A stretch of DNA of 39,548 bases from Baaleninema simplex PCC 7105 (GCF_000332355.1 NZ_KB235958.1:1179868-1219415), one strand, 5' to 3'. Shown: positions 1 through 9,533, counted from the stretch's first letter. Notes: generated from the sequence alone by a model not told the origin. Translations and numbers: made by a program.

Positions 1-198
1 GACGAATTCCTCTTTCTTTACACCAAGCTCGATTAGCTCGGGTTCGATAAATTCGATCGGCGTGAACCGATGAGGGGTAAACTCCCGTATAGTCTTTGTA
101 AGCTTCGACTTGCGAGATTAAATCTCCACTTTCATTATAATTATCCCAACTAATTTTTTCGAGAAATACATATCCTTCTACACAACTGACTGATAACT
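1..198 (-). pseudogene. IS5-type transposase fragment, truncated by a MITE arm
   Basis: The minus strand is open from the window edge to about base 198. It reads ...CVEGYVFLEKISWDNYNE, then a stretch with ADRIYRTRANR and CKERGIR. This is the DDE-domain middle of IS5-type transposases, where a similar 'VDGY...EKISW...ADKIYRNREN...CKEHGIRLSG' block is usual. The frame is lost exactly where the repeat arm starting at 199 begins, so the 5' part of the gene has been removed. The 3' part lies outside the window. I did not find the missing N-terminal part beyond the second arm after 1528. Family assignment is by recalled similarity. Confidence 0.65.
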
Positions 199-321
199 GG
201 CTCTTCGGAGTTTAGGGTGACAGAAAAACTAACTTCACGAGATTTCAAGGGTTTTTGGCTCTCGAATTTTTCAATTTTTTGTATTATGGTATACATTTAT
301 AACCACAAACTCCGAAGACCC
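199..321 (+). repeat. MITE-like arm, left copy (123 bp)
   Basis: This 123-bp block begins GGCTCTTCGGAGTTT and ends AAACTCCGAAGACCC, so it has its own terminal inverted repeats. The same block recurs in inverse orientation at 1408-1528 with only a few differences. The GGCTCTTC end resembles ISL3-family termini, which is an inference from family knowledge. I found no convincing target-site duplication around this copy. Confidence 0.8.
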
Positions 322-360
322 AGACTCAAAGCAATTTGGTCGATCGATGGTTGAGTTTAA

Positions 361-1306
361 AAACAATTTCAGTTTGAAAGTTTAACGGTGGCTGATAGTG
401 CTTTTTACACCCAGGAAAATCTACAAAATTGCCAAGGAAGTTAAATGGTTGAGTCGAGTTCCCGTGACGGTAAAAGCAGCGAAGAATTTAGTAGAATCGG
501 TAGAGGAAAGCGAGTTAAAAGCGAGTCAACTTACGGGTTATCGTTTTCAAGAATCTCAACAAAACTATGCCGATGTTGAGCAAAGATGGTTATTAGTCGA
601 AAGTCAAAAAAGGAAAGAATCAGATTTAAAAAATTAGAGAAAAAATCCAGAAAGATGGTGAGTCCGCCCAAAAGAAACTCCGAGAGTTAAGTGTTCGAGA
701 ATTTGCTTGTGCCGCTGATGCCGAAAAAGCAGCATTTCGCCTTTTAAGAAAGTCGAAGTATCACCAAATTACCGATTTAGAAATTACGGAAAATTCTGGG
801 GTCTATCAAGTCAAAGCGAACGTCACAATTGATGAAGCTTCAGTCGAGATAAAAAAACGAGTGCCGGACGATTTATCTTGGCGACGAATGTTTTAAACTC
901 AGAAGAATTAACCGCTGATTCAATGCTCTCGAACTACAAAGAGCAACAGTCAGTCGAACGAGGTTTTGGCTTTCTGAAAGACCCGCTATTTTTAACGAAT
1001 AGCGTTTTTCTTAAATCTCCTCACCGGATTGAAGCTTTGGGATTCATTATGGGCTTATGCTTATTGGTTTACACTCTGGGACAACGACAAATTCGGAAAA
1101 CTTTGAAGCGGCTAAAAACTGGCGTCAAAAATCAGTTAGGTCGTCTAACCGATCGACCAACTCTCCGATGGATATTTCAATGTTTTCAAGGGATTCATGT
1201 CTTCCGAACTCAGGGAGTTAAAAAAATTTCTAATTTAACCTCTGAGCGCCTACATTTACTTGAATTTTTTCCAAAATCTTGTCAGGCTTATTATCTTCTA
1301 ACTTGA
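361..1306 (+). pseudogene. IS1634-family transposase remnant with several frameshifts
   Basis: Joined pieces in different frames rebuild the middle and C-terminus of an IS1634-type transposase. From about 388 it reads VADSAFYTQENL, then after a frameshift KWLSRVP...YRFQ...VEQRWLLVES. After a second shift (about 640-895) it reads ESAQKKLRELSVREFACAAD...VPDDLSW, and after a third (878-1306) SVERGFGFLKDPLF...LCLLVYTLGQR...GIHVF...YYLL. The family's C-terminal half has the same order of blocks. The N-terminal portion is absent and at least three shifts break the frame, so the gene is dead. It lies between two inverted MITE-like arms. Confidence 0.8.
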
Positions 1307-1407
1307 AGATAGACTCGATTAATGCTCGTTAAAATTACATCTAATCTCCCTGATGGGGGGGAATTCCCCAAACCAATTTTGAGCCGTTTTTTTGGGTGGG
1401 AACAGTT

Positions 1408-1528
1408 GGGTCTTCGGAGTTTGTGGTTATAAATGTATAGCATGATACAAAAAATTGAAGATTCGAGAGCCAAAACCCTTGAAATCTCGTGAAGTTAGTT
1501 TTTCTGTCACCCTAAACTCCGAAGAGCC
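1408..1528 (-). repeat. MITE-like arm, right copy (121 bp)
   Basis: Reverse complement of the 199-321 block with a few substitutions and two small deletions. It starts GGGTCTTCGGAGTTT and ends AAACTCCGAAGAGCC. Together the two arms form ~120-bp inverted repeats around the dead IS1634-type transposase. Confidence 0.8.
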
Positions 1529-1868
1529 GAACAGTTTAACTTGCCCATTCCTCAACCGATTTTTCTCTAAGATGTCATTTTTACCCGAATTTTTCTTTTT
1601 TCTCGGTCTTAATCCCTAACCAACTCCCGACTAATTTCATCCCCTTCTCGTGCTACTTGGCGTACTACAAGTTGAAGTGCGGAATGTGGGTTGCAATGTT
1701 CTGGTTGCTTTGGCAGATACTATACAAAATAAAAAAAGATTGGAGAGACGAATACACACAAAAATTGCAGTATTATCTCTCCAGTTTTGGTGTTTTGTAA
1801 TTCCCTACATACTCTTTAAACAAGAGAATTGAGAGAGACAAACCATTTCAGAGCGATCGAGAACGACT
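1529..1868. other. Intergenic, no gene recognised
   Basis: AT-rich stretch between the transposon remnant and the end of panC/cmk. The longest open frame (1650-1832, 60 codons) has no recognisable domain and no convincing ribosome binding site. A minus-strand stretch around 1621-1680 reads RQVAREGDEISREL but quickly meets stops. Confidence 0.5.
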
Positions 1869-3416
1869 TCAGTGTCCGGCCGGAACCAGATGTAGAATTT
1901 TATCCATCACTTCATCGATGCTGAGATTGTCAGTTTGGATTTCGATCGCGTCTCGGGCTTTTTTCAAAGGCGCGATCGCTCGGGTGCTATCTTGGCGATC
2001 GCGTTCGGAGATTTCTCCTTCTAACCGATCCAAATTCACCTCGTACCCTTGACGTTCCAAATCCAGCTTGCGCCGTCTGGCTCGTTCCTCCACCGAAGCG
2101 GTGAGAAACACCTTCACTTCGGCGTCGGGAAACACGCAAGTTCCCATATCTCGCCCCTCCGCTACGAGTCCCCCGGTTTCGCCGTAGCGTTTTTGTTGTT
2201 CGATGAGGAACTGACGCACCACTGGAAGCGCCGACACCGCCGACACCGCCGAGGTGACTTCAGGCGATCGAATGGCGTCGGTGACTTCTTGACGGTTCAC
2301 CCACACGCGACAGCGATCGCCTTCGACATCGGACTGTAACTGTAAGTCGCACTGTTGCAAAGCCTCAGCCACCGACGATTCGTCCTCGATCGAGACGCCG
2401 CACTCAGCTAACCACCACGTCACCGCCCGATACATCGCCCCGGTGTCCAAGTACAACAACCCGAGTTTACGGGCAATTTGACGCGTCACTGTGGATTTTC
2501 CCGCCCCTGCGGGGCCGTCGATGGCGATAATGGGCGCTCGAGCGTTCAGTAACAGGTTGTCGATGAGTCGGGTTTCTCCCATGCGGGCGGCGATGGCGAG
2601 CAGTCCTTTGCGACGCACGCTGGCGAGGGGAACTAAACTGTCGGGATCGACGAGTTCGAGGTACTCTAACCGTAATTCGGGAACGGTGGCCAGTTCGGTT
2701 TTAACGGCGTCGAGCAGTTCGGCGCGATCGCGAAATCCTTCCTCGAACAGCGTTTGCGCTCGCTTCAAACTGCGATACAGGACAGAAGCGCGCTCTTTTT
2801 GCTCCTCGCTGAGATACTGGTTGCGAGAACTGTAGGCTAAGCCGGAGGGTTCCCGCACGGTGGGACAGCCGACGATTTCGACCGGAATTGAAAGATCCCG
2901 AACCAGTTGGCGGATAATTGCCAGTTGCTGGGCGTCTTTCTGGCCGAAGTAAGCGCGATCGGGACGCACTAAGTTTAAAAGTTGGGTCACGATGGTCGCG
3001 ACGCCGTTGAAATGACCGGGACGCGATCGCCCGCATAATATAGATGTCATCTTAGGTGGCGGCACTACCGTCGTTCGCAGGGACGTTCGCCCGTCTGCGT
3101 CGGCTTGCGCTCTCCCCGAAATCCCTAACTCTTCGGGACTCGGTGCGAATACGGCATCGACGCCAGCGTCTTGGCAGAGTTGACAGTCGCGATCGAACGT
3201 TCTCGGGTATTTGTCGAAATCTTCGTGAGGTCCGAACTGAAGTGGATTCACGAAAATACTGACGATGGTGCGATCGTTGTCCTGACACGCTCGCTCGATC
3301 GACCTCAAATGTCCGTCGTGGAGGTTACCCATCGTCGGGACGAAGCCGATCGTCAGGTTGCGGTCTTGGCTTTGGCGATAAGCTTGTAGAGCAGCCTTAG
3401 TGGTTAGGCGTTTCAT
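1869..3416 (-). CDS. panC/cmk: Bifunctional pantoate--beta-alanine ligase / cytidylate kinase
   Basis: A fusion typical of cyanobacteria. The N-terminal half is pantothenate synthetase (pantoate + beta-alanine + ATP to pantothenate, CoA pathway). It has the nucleotide-binding PTMGNLHDGH at residues 27-36, FVNPLQFGPHEDF, FGQKDAQQ and SSRNQYLS. The C-terminal ~220 residues are CMP/dCMP kinase, with the P-loop IAIDGPAGAGKST near residue 300 followed by LDTGAMYRA. I chose the ATG at 3414-3416 because a GAGGGAG ribosome-binding site lies just upstream and the protein then starts MKRLTTKAALQ, as in the family. An in-frame GTG at 3449 would add 11 residues without support. It is a single-gene unit and both domains look intact. 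Confidence 0.95.
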   Translation of the reverse strand: MKRLTTKAALQAYRQSQDRNLTIGFVPTMGNLHDGHLRSIERACQDNDRTIVSIFVNPLQFGPHEDFDKYPRTFDRDCQLCQDAGVDAVFAPSPEELGISGRAQADADGRTSLRTTVVPPPKMTSILCGRSRPGHFNGVATIVTQLLNLVRPDRAYFGQKDAQQLAIIRQLVRDLSIPVEIVGCPTVREPSGLAYSSRNQYLSEEQKERASVLYRSLKRAQTLFEEGFRDRAELLDAVKTELATVPELRLEYLELVDPDSLVPLASVRRKGLLAIAARMGETRLIDNLLLNARAPIIAIDGPAGAGKSTVTRQIARKLGLLYLDTGAMYRAVTWWLAECGVSIEDESSVAEALQQCDLQLQSDVEGDRCRVWVNRQEVTDAIRSPEVTSAVSAVSALPVVRQFLIEQQKRYGETGGLVAEGRDMGTCVFPDAEVKVFLTASVEERARRRKLDLERQGYEVNLDRLEGEISERDRQDSTRAIAPLKKARDAIEIQTDNLSIDEVMDKILHLVPAGH

Positions 3417-3580
3417 GGAATCTCCCTCGGTGCGATCGACGTTCGACACCAGTGTCTAACGGTTATTTCAAACACCGATGTCGAACGCACAGAACCAACT
3501 TGTTAGTGTAGCAACCCAGGGACGATCGGGATGAGGATGCTTCACCAGTGAAGAGGGAAAAGTGTTTCGATCGCCAGTCG

Positions 3581-3619
3581 CCAGGGAAGACAGGGAACAG
3601 GGAGCAGGGAACAGATAAC
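3581..3619. repeat. Short tandem heptamer-like repeat
   Basis: Degenerate tandem copies of AGGGAACA/AGGGAGCA in the gap upstream of the panC/cmk unit and downstream of the rlpA-like gene. The motif resembles the short tandemly repeated repetitive (STRR) heptamers described in cyanobacteria, and a cleaner version occurs at 5944-5971. Confidence 0.6.
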
Positions 3620-3662
3620 AGTATCTTCCTTGCCTCCTTGTCCCTCTTACTTTCTCTCTAAC

Positions 3663-4397
3663 TTACTTCCCGACAGCTTCAGCCGGTCGGACGACTTCGA
3701 GACGGACGGGAGCGACGCCGCTGGCGATGAGGCCCAGACGTTCGGCCGCTCCGGCGGAGAGGTCGATGACGCGTCCGTAGGCGTAAGGGCCGCGATCGTT
3801 AACGCGCACGACGAGCGACCGGCCGTTGTCGAGGTTGGTGACCCGCACTTGGGTTCCGAATGGAAGTTCGGGATGAGCGGCCGTAATGGCACTGCTGTTA
3901 AAAATTTCGCCGTTCGCCGTGAGGTTTCCCTCGAATCCCGGCCCGTACCACGATGCCATGCCTTGTTCGCTATAAACGATGACTTCTTCAGGCGTGGGAT
4001 CGGGTTTGGGAAGGGTGGCAGGCGGAAGAACGTAAGCCTGTTGCCCGTCTGAGGCACTCGGACTCGGGCTAGATGCCGATCGCTCTATCTGACGGTCGAT
4101 CGCGCGATCGCTGCTCGGAGCATTTGAAACGTTTTGGGTTGTCTCCTCGAAGACGAGGTGGTGAAGCCCTTCGTGAGACTCTCCCCAATTTACCAAAAGT
4201 GCCTCGCTGGCATTTGGAGGAGCGGCTTGTACGGTGTCTACAAGAGATTGCGCGACTTCGTAGGTTGCCGTTGTAGCTTCTGTGCGGTTCGTATTTCCCT
4301 CGGAAGTGCCTTCGATGGCGTTCGCCATACAAGAAAAGTTTCCCATTCCGGAAATCACGATCGCGATCGTGAAGCTTCTCCAAAGTTGATAGGTCAT
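3663..4397 (-). CDS. rlpA: Septal ring lytic transglycosylase RlpA family protein
   Basis: A 244-residue exported protein. An N-terminal hydrophobic segment (about 8-20) precedes a likely signal-peptidase site after ANA at residue 27. A long Ser/Thr/Pro-rich linker follows (about 30-140). The C-terminal double-psi beta-barrel (about 145-235) carries [40 protein letters not shown] and [16 protein letters not shown]. In characterised RlpA proteins a conserved His and Asp in this barrel are needed to cleave peptidoglycan strands lacking stem peptides; the candidates here are H175 and D201. No SPOR domain is visible and there is no clear lipobox, so it is probably soluble in the periplasm. The substrate role is by family. 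Confidence 0.85.
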   Translation of the reverse strand: MTYQLWRSFTIAIVISGMGNFSCMANAIEGTSEGNTNRTEATTATYEVAQSLVDTVQAAPPNASEALLVNWGESHEGLHHLVFEETTQNVSNAPSSDRAIDRQIERSASSPSPSASDGQQAYVLPPATLPKPDPTPEEVIVYSEQGMASWYGPGFEGNLTANGEIFNSSAITAAHPELPFGTQVRVTNLDNGRSLVVRVNDRGPYAYGRVIDLSAGAAERLGLIASGVAPVRLEVVRPAEAVGK

Positions 4398-4843
4398 AAG
4401 TTAAATTCTCCCAATCGAACCCCCAAATCGCGTTGCCCCGCGTTTGGGGTGGCGAGTCGAGTCTGCTAAGCGCCCACAACACCCTGCTGTTTGTAAGTTC
4501 GATAAATTTTACGGGCGTTTGGCCGCAGATTCGCCGTTCGAGTAACGGCTGAATCGCAACTCATACTCATACCGTGTTCAGGTAATGGTTGTAGAACTGC
4601 CACAGAATAGCACGAACTTTTTCCATCGGGGATCGGGAACGCCCCTGAATTGAGGCGAACTTTACAGAAACTTCACAATCGGGTTTTGGCTCAAAGCCTT
4701 ATGAAATATGGCTTTTGTATATTTTTATCCATCTCAAAATCTTTACACAAAAAATATATAAAAAATGTCAAAATATGATATAAAATACAGATTTTGAAAG
4801 ATAAGGTACAATAAGCAGCCTGTGTTTTACCGCTAAACGAGTC
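4398..4843. other. Divergent intergenic region (rlpA-like / purM)
   Basis: A 446-bp gap between two divergently transcribed genes, so it should hold both promoters. Bases 4700-4810 are strongly AT-rich with ATATATAAAA-type stretches. I could not assign well-spaced -35/-10 boxes. No gene, hairpin terminator or known riboswitch is apparent. Confidence 0.5.
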
Positions 4844-5869
4844 ATGGATTATCGAGAAGCTGGGGTCGATATTGAAGCCGGTCGCGCCTTTGTCGATCGC
4901 ATCGAGGAGGTCGTACGAGAAACCTACCGTCCTGGCGTGTTGGGAGGATTGGGAGGATTTGGCGGATGCTTCGAGATTCCGGCGGGATATCGCCAACCGG
5001 TTCTCGTTTCTGGAACCGACGGCGTGGGAACCAAGTTAAAACTGGCTCACCAACTCGATCGCCACGACACGGTGGGAATCGATCTCGTGGCCATGTGCGC
5101 CAACGACGTTCTGACTTCTGGCGCAGAACCTCTGTATTTTCTCGACTATCTGGCGACGGGAAAACTCAACGGCGAACAGTTGGCGCAAGTCGTCACGGGA
5201 ATCGCCACGGGATGTCGTCAAGCCGGATGTGCGCTACTCGGCGGCGAAACTGCTGAAATGCCGGGGTTTTATCAGCCAGGAGAATACGATATTGCGGGAT
5301 TCTGCGTGGGAATCGTGGAAAAAAGCCAGCTTCTCGACGGTTCTCAGGTGAAAATTGGCGATGTGGCGATCGCACTTCCGAGTTCTGGGGTTCACAGCAA
5401 CGGCTACAGCCTGGTTCGCAAAATCGTCGGCGATGGCGGTTACGGGTGGACAGACTGTCCCGAAGCGTTCGGCGGCCGCAGTTTGGGAGAGGTTTTTCTG
5501 ACGCCTACATATATATATGTAAAACCGGTGTTATCTCTGCGGGAGGCGGACATCGAAATTCGCGCCATGGCCCATATTACGGGCGGCGGACTTCCGGAAA
5601 ACTTACCCCGTTGTTTGGGTGAAGATCGGGCGATCGCCATCGATCGCGCCGCTTGGGACATTCCCCCAGTATTCCGATGGTTAGCTGAGGCGGGAAACGT
5701 GCAACAGTCGGATATGTTCGATACCTTTAACATGGGAGTAGGTTTCGTCGTCGTCGTCTCTCCCGATGGGGTCGATCGCACCTTGGAAACCCTAAAAACC
5801 CAAAATCTCGATCCCTTCGTCCTTGGAGAAGTCGTCTCTGGAAACGGCGAAGTCTTGGGACTGAGTTAA
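4844..5869 (+). CDS. purM: Phosphoribosylformylglycinamidine cyclo-ligase (AIR synthetase)
   Basis: A 341-residue cytosolic enzyme of purine synthesis that closes FGAM to AIR using ATP. The PurM/SelD-like ATP-grasp signatures are present: [13 protein letters not shown] (residues 56-68), [20 protein letters not shown] (80-99) and GGETAEMPG (133-141) followed by [11 protein letters not shown]. The C-terminal domain carries [14 protein letters not shown] and FNMGVGF. Length matches the family. The ATG at 4844 fits the usual start [10 protein letters not shown], although its ribosome-binding site is weak. It is divergent from the rlpA-like gene and looks monocistronic. Confidence 0.97.
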   Translation: MDYREAGVDIEAGRAFVDRIEEVVRETYRPGVLGGLGGFGGCFEIPAGYRQPVLVSGTDGVGTKLKLAHQLDRHDTVGIDLVAMCANDVLTSGAEPLYFLDYLATGKLNGEQLAQVVTGIATGCRQAGCALLGGETAEMPGFYQPGEYDIAGFCVGIVEKSQLLDGSQVKIGDVAIALPSSGVHSNGYSLVRKIVGDGGYGWTDCPEAFGGRSLGEVFLTPTYIYVKPVLSLREADIEIRAMAHITGGGLPENLPRCLGEDRAIAIDRAAWDIPPVFRWLAEAGNVQQSDMFDTFNMGVGFVVVVSPDGVDRTLETLKTQNLDPFVLGEVVSGNGEVLGLS

Positions 5870-5943
5870 CGAGAGATTCCCCGTTCTCACCTATAGCAAC
5901 CCTAAATCAGTTGTGTAACAAAATTGGGATAAAAAGGGGATAA

Positions 5944-5971
5944 AGGGAACGGGGAACGGGGAACGGGGAAT
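5944..5971. repeat. GGGGAAC heptamer tandem repeat (4 units)
   Basis: Four successive 7-bp units (AGGGAAC, GGGGAAC, GGGGAAC, GGGGAAT) just downstream of purM. This is an STRR-type cyanobacterial heptamer array, with related motifs at 3581-3619. Confidence 0.75.
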
Positions 5972-6034
5972 CAGATTTTTTTCGGGTGTTTTAATTTTTG
6001 ACGACCCATTTGGAACTGCTATATTAAATCTTAA

Positions 6035-6604
6035 ATGGCGGTGTTTGCACTGAAGGAATGGTCTGTTGCGGTAGACGCCTTGTTGCGAGGCGAAACGGTC
6101 GCTTTGCTGCGAAAAGGGGGAATTCGGGAAAAAGAGAAATCGTTTCAAGTGAAGTGCGATCGTGCGTTTTTGTATCCGACTTACGAACATCAAAAGCCGG
6201 AACTCCTCAAACCTGAATACGCCGCCACCGTCACGCCAGTTGAATCGGGTTGGCGTCCGAAAACAGTTGCGATCGCCGGTCGGGCCGAGATTACCCATCG
6301 TTTTCTCGTCGAGAGTTGGGAAGCCGCCGAAACAGTCGCAGACGAGTTCGTGTGGAACCGTCAATTTGTCCGCGATCGCCTGGCGTGGAAACCGGAAAAA
6401 CCCCTGTTTTTGCTGTTGTTGAGAGTTTACCGCCTCCGGGAACCGCGAGAGATTCCCGTTTTACCGCAGTATGGCGGATGTCGATCGTGGATCGAGTTGG
6501 CGGCGGATTTGACGTTTGACGATGGCGATGCGGTGTTCGATGAGGTGGCGTATGGCGATCGCGTCCGTGAAATTACTCGGAGGTTTCCGACGCAACCCGT
6601 TTGA
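6035..6604 (+). CDS. DUF1802 family protein
   Basis: A 189-residue protein starting [20 protein letters not shown]. The leading 'LKEW..A..AL..G....LRKGGI.E' block, the central [11 protein letters not shown] region and the later VDRFLV-like, REP-type segments match the DUF1802 family. That family is widespread in cyanobacteria and has no known biochemical role. No membrane segment or signal peptide is visible. Its last 32 bases overlap the end of the convergent trmB gene, so the two reading frames share their 3' ends. Function is unknown. Confidence 0.75.
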   Translation: MAVFALKEWSVAVDALLRGETVALLRKGGIREKEKSFQVKCDRAFLYPTYEHQKPELLKPEYAATVTPVESGWRPKTVAIAGRAEITHRFLVESWEAAETVADEFVWNRQFVRDRLAWKPEKPLFLLLLRVYRLREPREIPVLPQYGGCRSWIELAADLTFDDGDAVFDEVAYGDRVREITRRFPTQPV

Positions 6605-7223
6605 AAATGGCGCGATAGACGGGTTCGCCTTTGTTGTGGGTGGCGATTTCCCGTTCTGTGGAAACCGGAAGCGGGTTTTCGGGAAGCCAATTTTCGCAAG
6701 TTCGACGGAAGGCTGGATGTTCGGAGAAGCGATCGCACATTTCCACTTCCACTTCTTCGACATCCGACTGAAGAAAGACTTCTCCACCGGGAACCAGGTA
6801 TTTGGCTAAATCCTCCACCAGTTCCGGTTGAACGACGCGGCGTTTTTGGTGGCGTTTTTTGAACCAAGGATCGGGAAATTGAATCGAAACCCGTTTGAGG
6901 ACGTTTTGGGGAAGGGATTTTAGGATGGGTTTGATAGAGATGTTGACGTTACAGAAGAGATAGTGGAGGTTGGTGAGGTGGGTGCGATCGCGCCAGTCGT
7001 TCGCTTCGTCCACCAGGGGTTCGCGAATTTCTAAGCCGAGAAAGTTCCAATTCGGCTCGATTCGAGCGTATTCAAACAGAAACCGACCCCGAGCGCAACC
7101 GATATCGAGGTGCAGGGGTTGGGTTAAATTGGGGTAAATGTTCGACCAATCTGGGATGGCGATCGGTTGTTGGTATTTACGACTGAGGGGGTTAACGTGT
7201 TGGCGAACTCGTACCGGAGACAA
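6573..7223 (-). CDS. trmB: tRNA (guanine-N7-)-methyltransferase
   Basis: A 216-residue SAM-dependent enzyme that makes m7G46 in tRNA variable loops. Motif I is [15 protein letters not shown] (residues 39-53). The family signature [16 protein letters not shown] follows near residue 125, with [17 protein letters not shown] after it. The start is TTG at 7221-7223, preceded by AAAGGAGGAATCTCGC, a near-perfect Shine-Dalgarno at good spacing. No ATG nearby fits as well. The 3' end overlaps the convergent DUF1802 gene by 32 bp. Confidence 0.95.
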   Translation of the reverse strand: MSPVRVRQHVNPLSRKYQQPIAIPDWSNIYPNLTQPLHLDIGCARGRFLFEYARIEPNWNFLGLEIREPLVDEANDWRDRTHLTNLHYLFCNVNISIKPILKSLPQNVLKRVSIQFPDPWFKKRHQKRRVVQPELVEDLAKYLVPGGEVFLQSDVEEVEVEMCDRFSEHPAFRRTCENWLPENPLPVSTEREIATHNKGEPVYRAIFKRVASETSE

Positions 7224-7341
7224 GCGAGATTCCTCCTTTTGTTTTAACGCTCGACGTTTTCTATTTTATCGAGAACTCGACTTCAAACAATTGTCGTGGT
7301 CGAACGAATTCGTCATCTCTAGAATAAAACGACTCGGGAAG

Positions 7342-7384
7342 GGGTGCATCTCACTTTTATAAAAATATGAGTTTGGGGTAGGTT
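7342..7384 (+). repeat. Partial GGGTGCATCTCA-family repeat
   Basis: Starts GGGTGCATCTCACTTTT and matches, for about 40 bp, the beginning of the elements at 19487 and (inverted) 9805. It then diverges. It looks like a decayed half-copy upstream of trmB. Confidence 0.6.
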
Positions 7385-7437
7385 GGACTTCGGCAACGCT
7401 GCCGTTCATGGGTGGAGCGATCGCCAAACCCAACAAC

Positions 7438-7588
7438 AGCTCAATTCAGTACTTACTGTGTAAGCAATCGATGAACCCCTTACTGGGCGGAACTTTCATT
7501 TAAAGTTATTCATGAAAATCGTGAAATTCATTGCCAGACGAAGATTACAGCATTTTACCCTACACGCTAGGTTCGGCTCGGAAGAGCC
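7438..7588 (-). repeat. GGCTCTTCC-ended MITE, copy M1 (151 bp, diverged)
   Basis: Read on the minus strand from 7588, it begins GGCTCTTCCGAG and then GTGTAGGGTAAAATGCTG. It ends with sequence matching the far end of copy M2 at 9510-9661 (compare CAGTAAGGGGTTCATCGATT here with CTGTAAGGGTTTCAGCGATT there). It is thus a full-length but diverged inverted copy. Its inner end lies 28 bp before the ankyrin gene start. No clear target duplication remains. Confidence 0.7.
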
Positions 7589-7616
7589 AAAATCTACAAT
7601 ATAGGATAATCAAAAA

Positions 7617-8822
7617 ATGGATAAACCCAAAAAGAGAAATCTTTTTAAATTGCTCGATCGTCGTGATGTTAAAGAGTTAAAAGCAGCTCTAAAAAATCTA
7701 AAATCCATAGACTTTCTCGACCCAAAAACAACGCTACCTCCTATAACTTATGCTGTCGAAATTAAGTGGATAGAAGGTTTACGAGTTCTCATCGAAGCAG
7801 GCGCAAATGTCAACTTTCAGCGAACACCATACGATAATGCTTTAGTGGCTGCTGTAAGATTAGGACAAGTGGAAATGGTGGAAATGCTCTTGAATGCAGG
7901 TGCTAATCCCAATGGAATTCGCTTTTACGATTTCGAGCCTGACTCTCCTTTAAATCTAGCGATAAAAAAAGAAAATAAGGAAATACTCAATTTACTCATT
8001 GAAGCTGGCGCCGATGTTAACGCTCCACAGAATATAAATGGTACAGCACCTCTAACTCTGGCTATTTATAGAGGAAACTTGGATTTAGTCACGACGTTGA
8101 TTGAAGCTGGGGCTTTTGTAGATGAAGAGATTTCTGTAGATTTTAGTAATAATGACTATGATGAAATCAAAGAAACAAATATATTGATTGCTGCAAAATC
8201 AGGATATCAAAATATTGTAGAATACTTACTTCCTTTAGTGCCTTGTGAAGAAGATCGATTGAGAGCAATTGAAGAGCTTCCCAAAGCCATAGCTCGCAAA
8301 CAAGAACAGATGAAGATGCAAGATTTAATTGTCGCTGCATCTACAGGAGATATTAAAACAGTTGAAGCATTAATTGAGGAAGGGATTGATGTAAATGGTG
8401 TAGCTTTTAATCAGAAAACCGCTTTATGTGAAGCTTGTTTTTATGGAAAATTTGAAATTGTTCGTATTTTAATCGATGCTGGAGCCACTCTCGACAAATC
8501 ATCTTTTGTTAATGTAATATATAGAAATCGATCTAATATTGTTAAATTTTTAATTGAAGCTGGCTTCAATTTTAGTCAGTTCTTTTTTGAAGGATATACA
8601 GCTCTTATGCTAGCTGCAAAAAATGATTGTTTCGATACAGTTAAAGTTCTTCTTGAATCTGGAATTAAGGATGTCAATGCTAAAAATTTCGACCAAAAAA
8701 CAGCATTGGATTTAGCTCGAGATTCAAAACATAGAGAAGTCGTTCGATTATTAAAAGAATATGGTGCAGTTGGCGATTCAGAAATTGAAGAGACAACTCC
8801 TAGTGAAGATATACCGTTTTGA
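7617..8822 (+). CDS. Ankyrin repeat protein
   Basis: A 401-residue protein made almost entirely of about eight ankyrin repeats. Recognisable cores include LRVLIEAGANVNF, VEMLLNAGANPNG, LNLLIEAGADVNA, VEALIEEGIDVNG, VRILIDAGATLD and VKVLLESGIKDVNA. No catalytic domain, signal peptide or membrane segment is visible, so it is probably a cytosolic protein-binding scaffold. AGGAT about nine bases before the ATG gives a usable ribosome-binding site. The gene is AT-rich with no GCGATCGC octamer, unlike the flanking core genes, which suggests acquisition. It is followed after 72 bp by a DUF1877 gene in the same direction. Partner unknown. Confidence 0.85.
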   Translation: MDKPKKRNLFKLLDRRDVKELKAALKNLKSIDFLDPKTTLPPITYAVEIKWIEGLRVLIEAGANVNFQRTPYDNALVAAVRLGQVEMVEMLLNAGANPNGIRFYDFEPDSPLNLAIKKENKEILNLLIEAGADVNAPQNINGTAPLTLAIYRGNLDLVTTLIEAGAFVDEEISVDFSNNDYDEIKETNILIAAKSGYQNIVEYLLPLVPCEEDRLRAIEELPKAIARKQEQMKMQDLIVAASTGDIKTVEALIEEGIDVNGVAFNQKTALCEACFYGKFEIVRILIDAGATLDKSSFVNVIYRNRSNIVKFLIEAGFNFSQFFFEGYTALMLAAKNDCFDTVKVLLESGIKDVNAKNFDQKTALDLARDSKHREVVRLLKEYGAVGDSEIEETTPSEDIPF

Positions 8823-8894
8823 GTTGAGGTAGAATATCTTGAATGTTAAAATATTTCCGTTGTTAAAATCTAAAACCCAGAGCCTAGAATTAAA

Positions 8895-9533
8895 ATGGGC
8901 ATCACTGTGAGCTATAGACGTATATCTAAGGCTCAATTTTTAGAGCTTCAAGCCAATTCTCAATTGGCTCTAGAGTTTTTCTATGGAGAGATTGGAAAGA
9001 TCGATCGATCTGAGTTGTTAGATTTATTATTGGATTTGTTGATTGGTGAAACACTACCTTCTGAGTTCAGCAATGAAATAAAATCCTCTTTGTCCAAGCA
9101 ATCGAGCGTCTATCAGGATAATTTCGATCTAAATAAAACCTGGCTTTCTATCGAAAAAGAGTGGCAAGCTATTCACTATCTTTTGACTGGTGAAGTCGCG
9201 TGCGATCGCTCCTCTGCCGAACCGCCGTTAAATCAAGTCATATTTGGAGGAACAGAAACAGAGTTTGAAGCCACCTATGGTTACGTGCGCTATTTTACTC
9301 CCGATGAAGTGAAAGAGATTGCGATCGCTATCGCTCAGTTACCAGAAATAGACTTACGAATCCGATTTAACGAACGTGAAGATCTCGAACTTTACGCACA
9401 ATCTGAGAAATGGGACGAAGAGGACTGGGAGTTTTTGAAACGTACTTTAAAGTATATTCATGATTTTTTTGCTGAAGCGGCAAAAAACAATGAAATTGTA
9501 CTCATTTCTGGCTCTTCCGACCTTGGTGTGTAG
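8895..9533 (+). CDS. DUF1877 (YfbM-like) family protein, 3' end altered by a MITE
   Basis: A 212-residue protein starting MGITVSYRRISKAQF. The DUF1877 pattern is clear: an early LALEFFYGE, a central LSIEKEWQAIHYLLTGE, then LNQVIFGG...YGYVRYFTPDEVKEIA and a C-terminal ...LKYIHDFFAEAAKNNEIVLIS. Biochemical function is unknown. The last residues (GSSDLGV) are encoded by a MITE inserted at 9510. An uninterrupted duplicate of the gene's tail at 9805-9861 shows the original ending would have been ...NNEIILISSD. It is probably co-transcribed with the ankyrin gene. Confidence 0.8.
   Translation: MGITVSYRRISKAQFLELQANSQLALEFFYGEIGKIDRSELLDLLLDLLIGETLPSEFSNEIKSSLSKQSSVYQDNFDLNKTWLSIEKEWQAIHYLLTGEVACDRSSAEPPLNQVIFGGTETEFEATYGYVRYFTPDEVKEIAIAIAQLPEIDLRIRFNEREDLELYAQSEKWDEEDWEFLKRTLKYIHDFFAEAAKNNEIVLISGSSDLGV

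Noticed and set aside
878-1306. Intact 142-residue gene
   Set aside because: It is only the C-terminal frame of a frameshifted IS1634-type transposase.
2491-3036. Open frames on both strands inside panC/cmk
   Set aside because: These are shadow frames of a well-supported gene.
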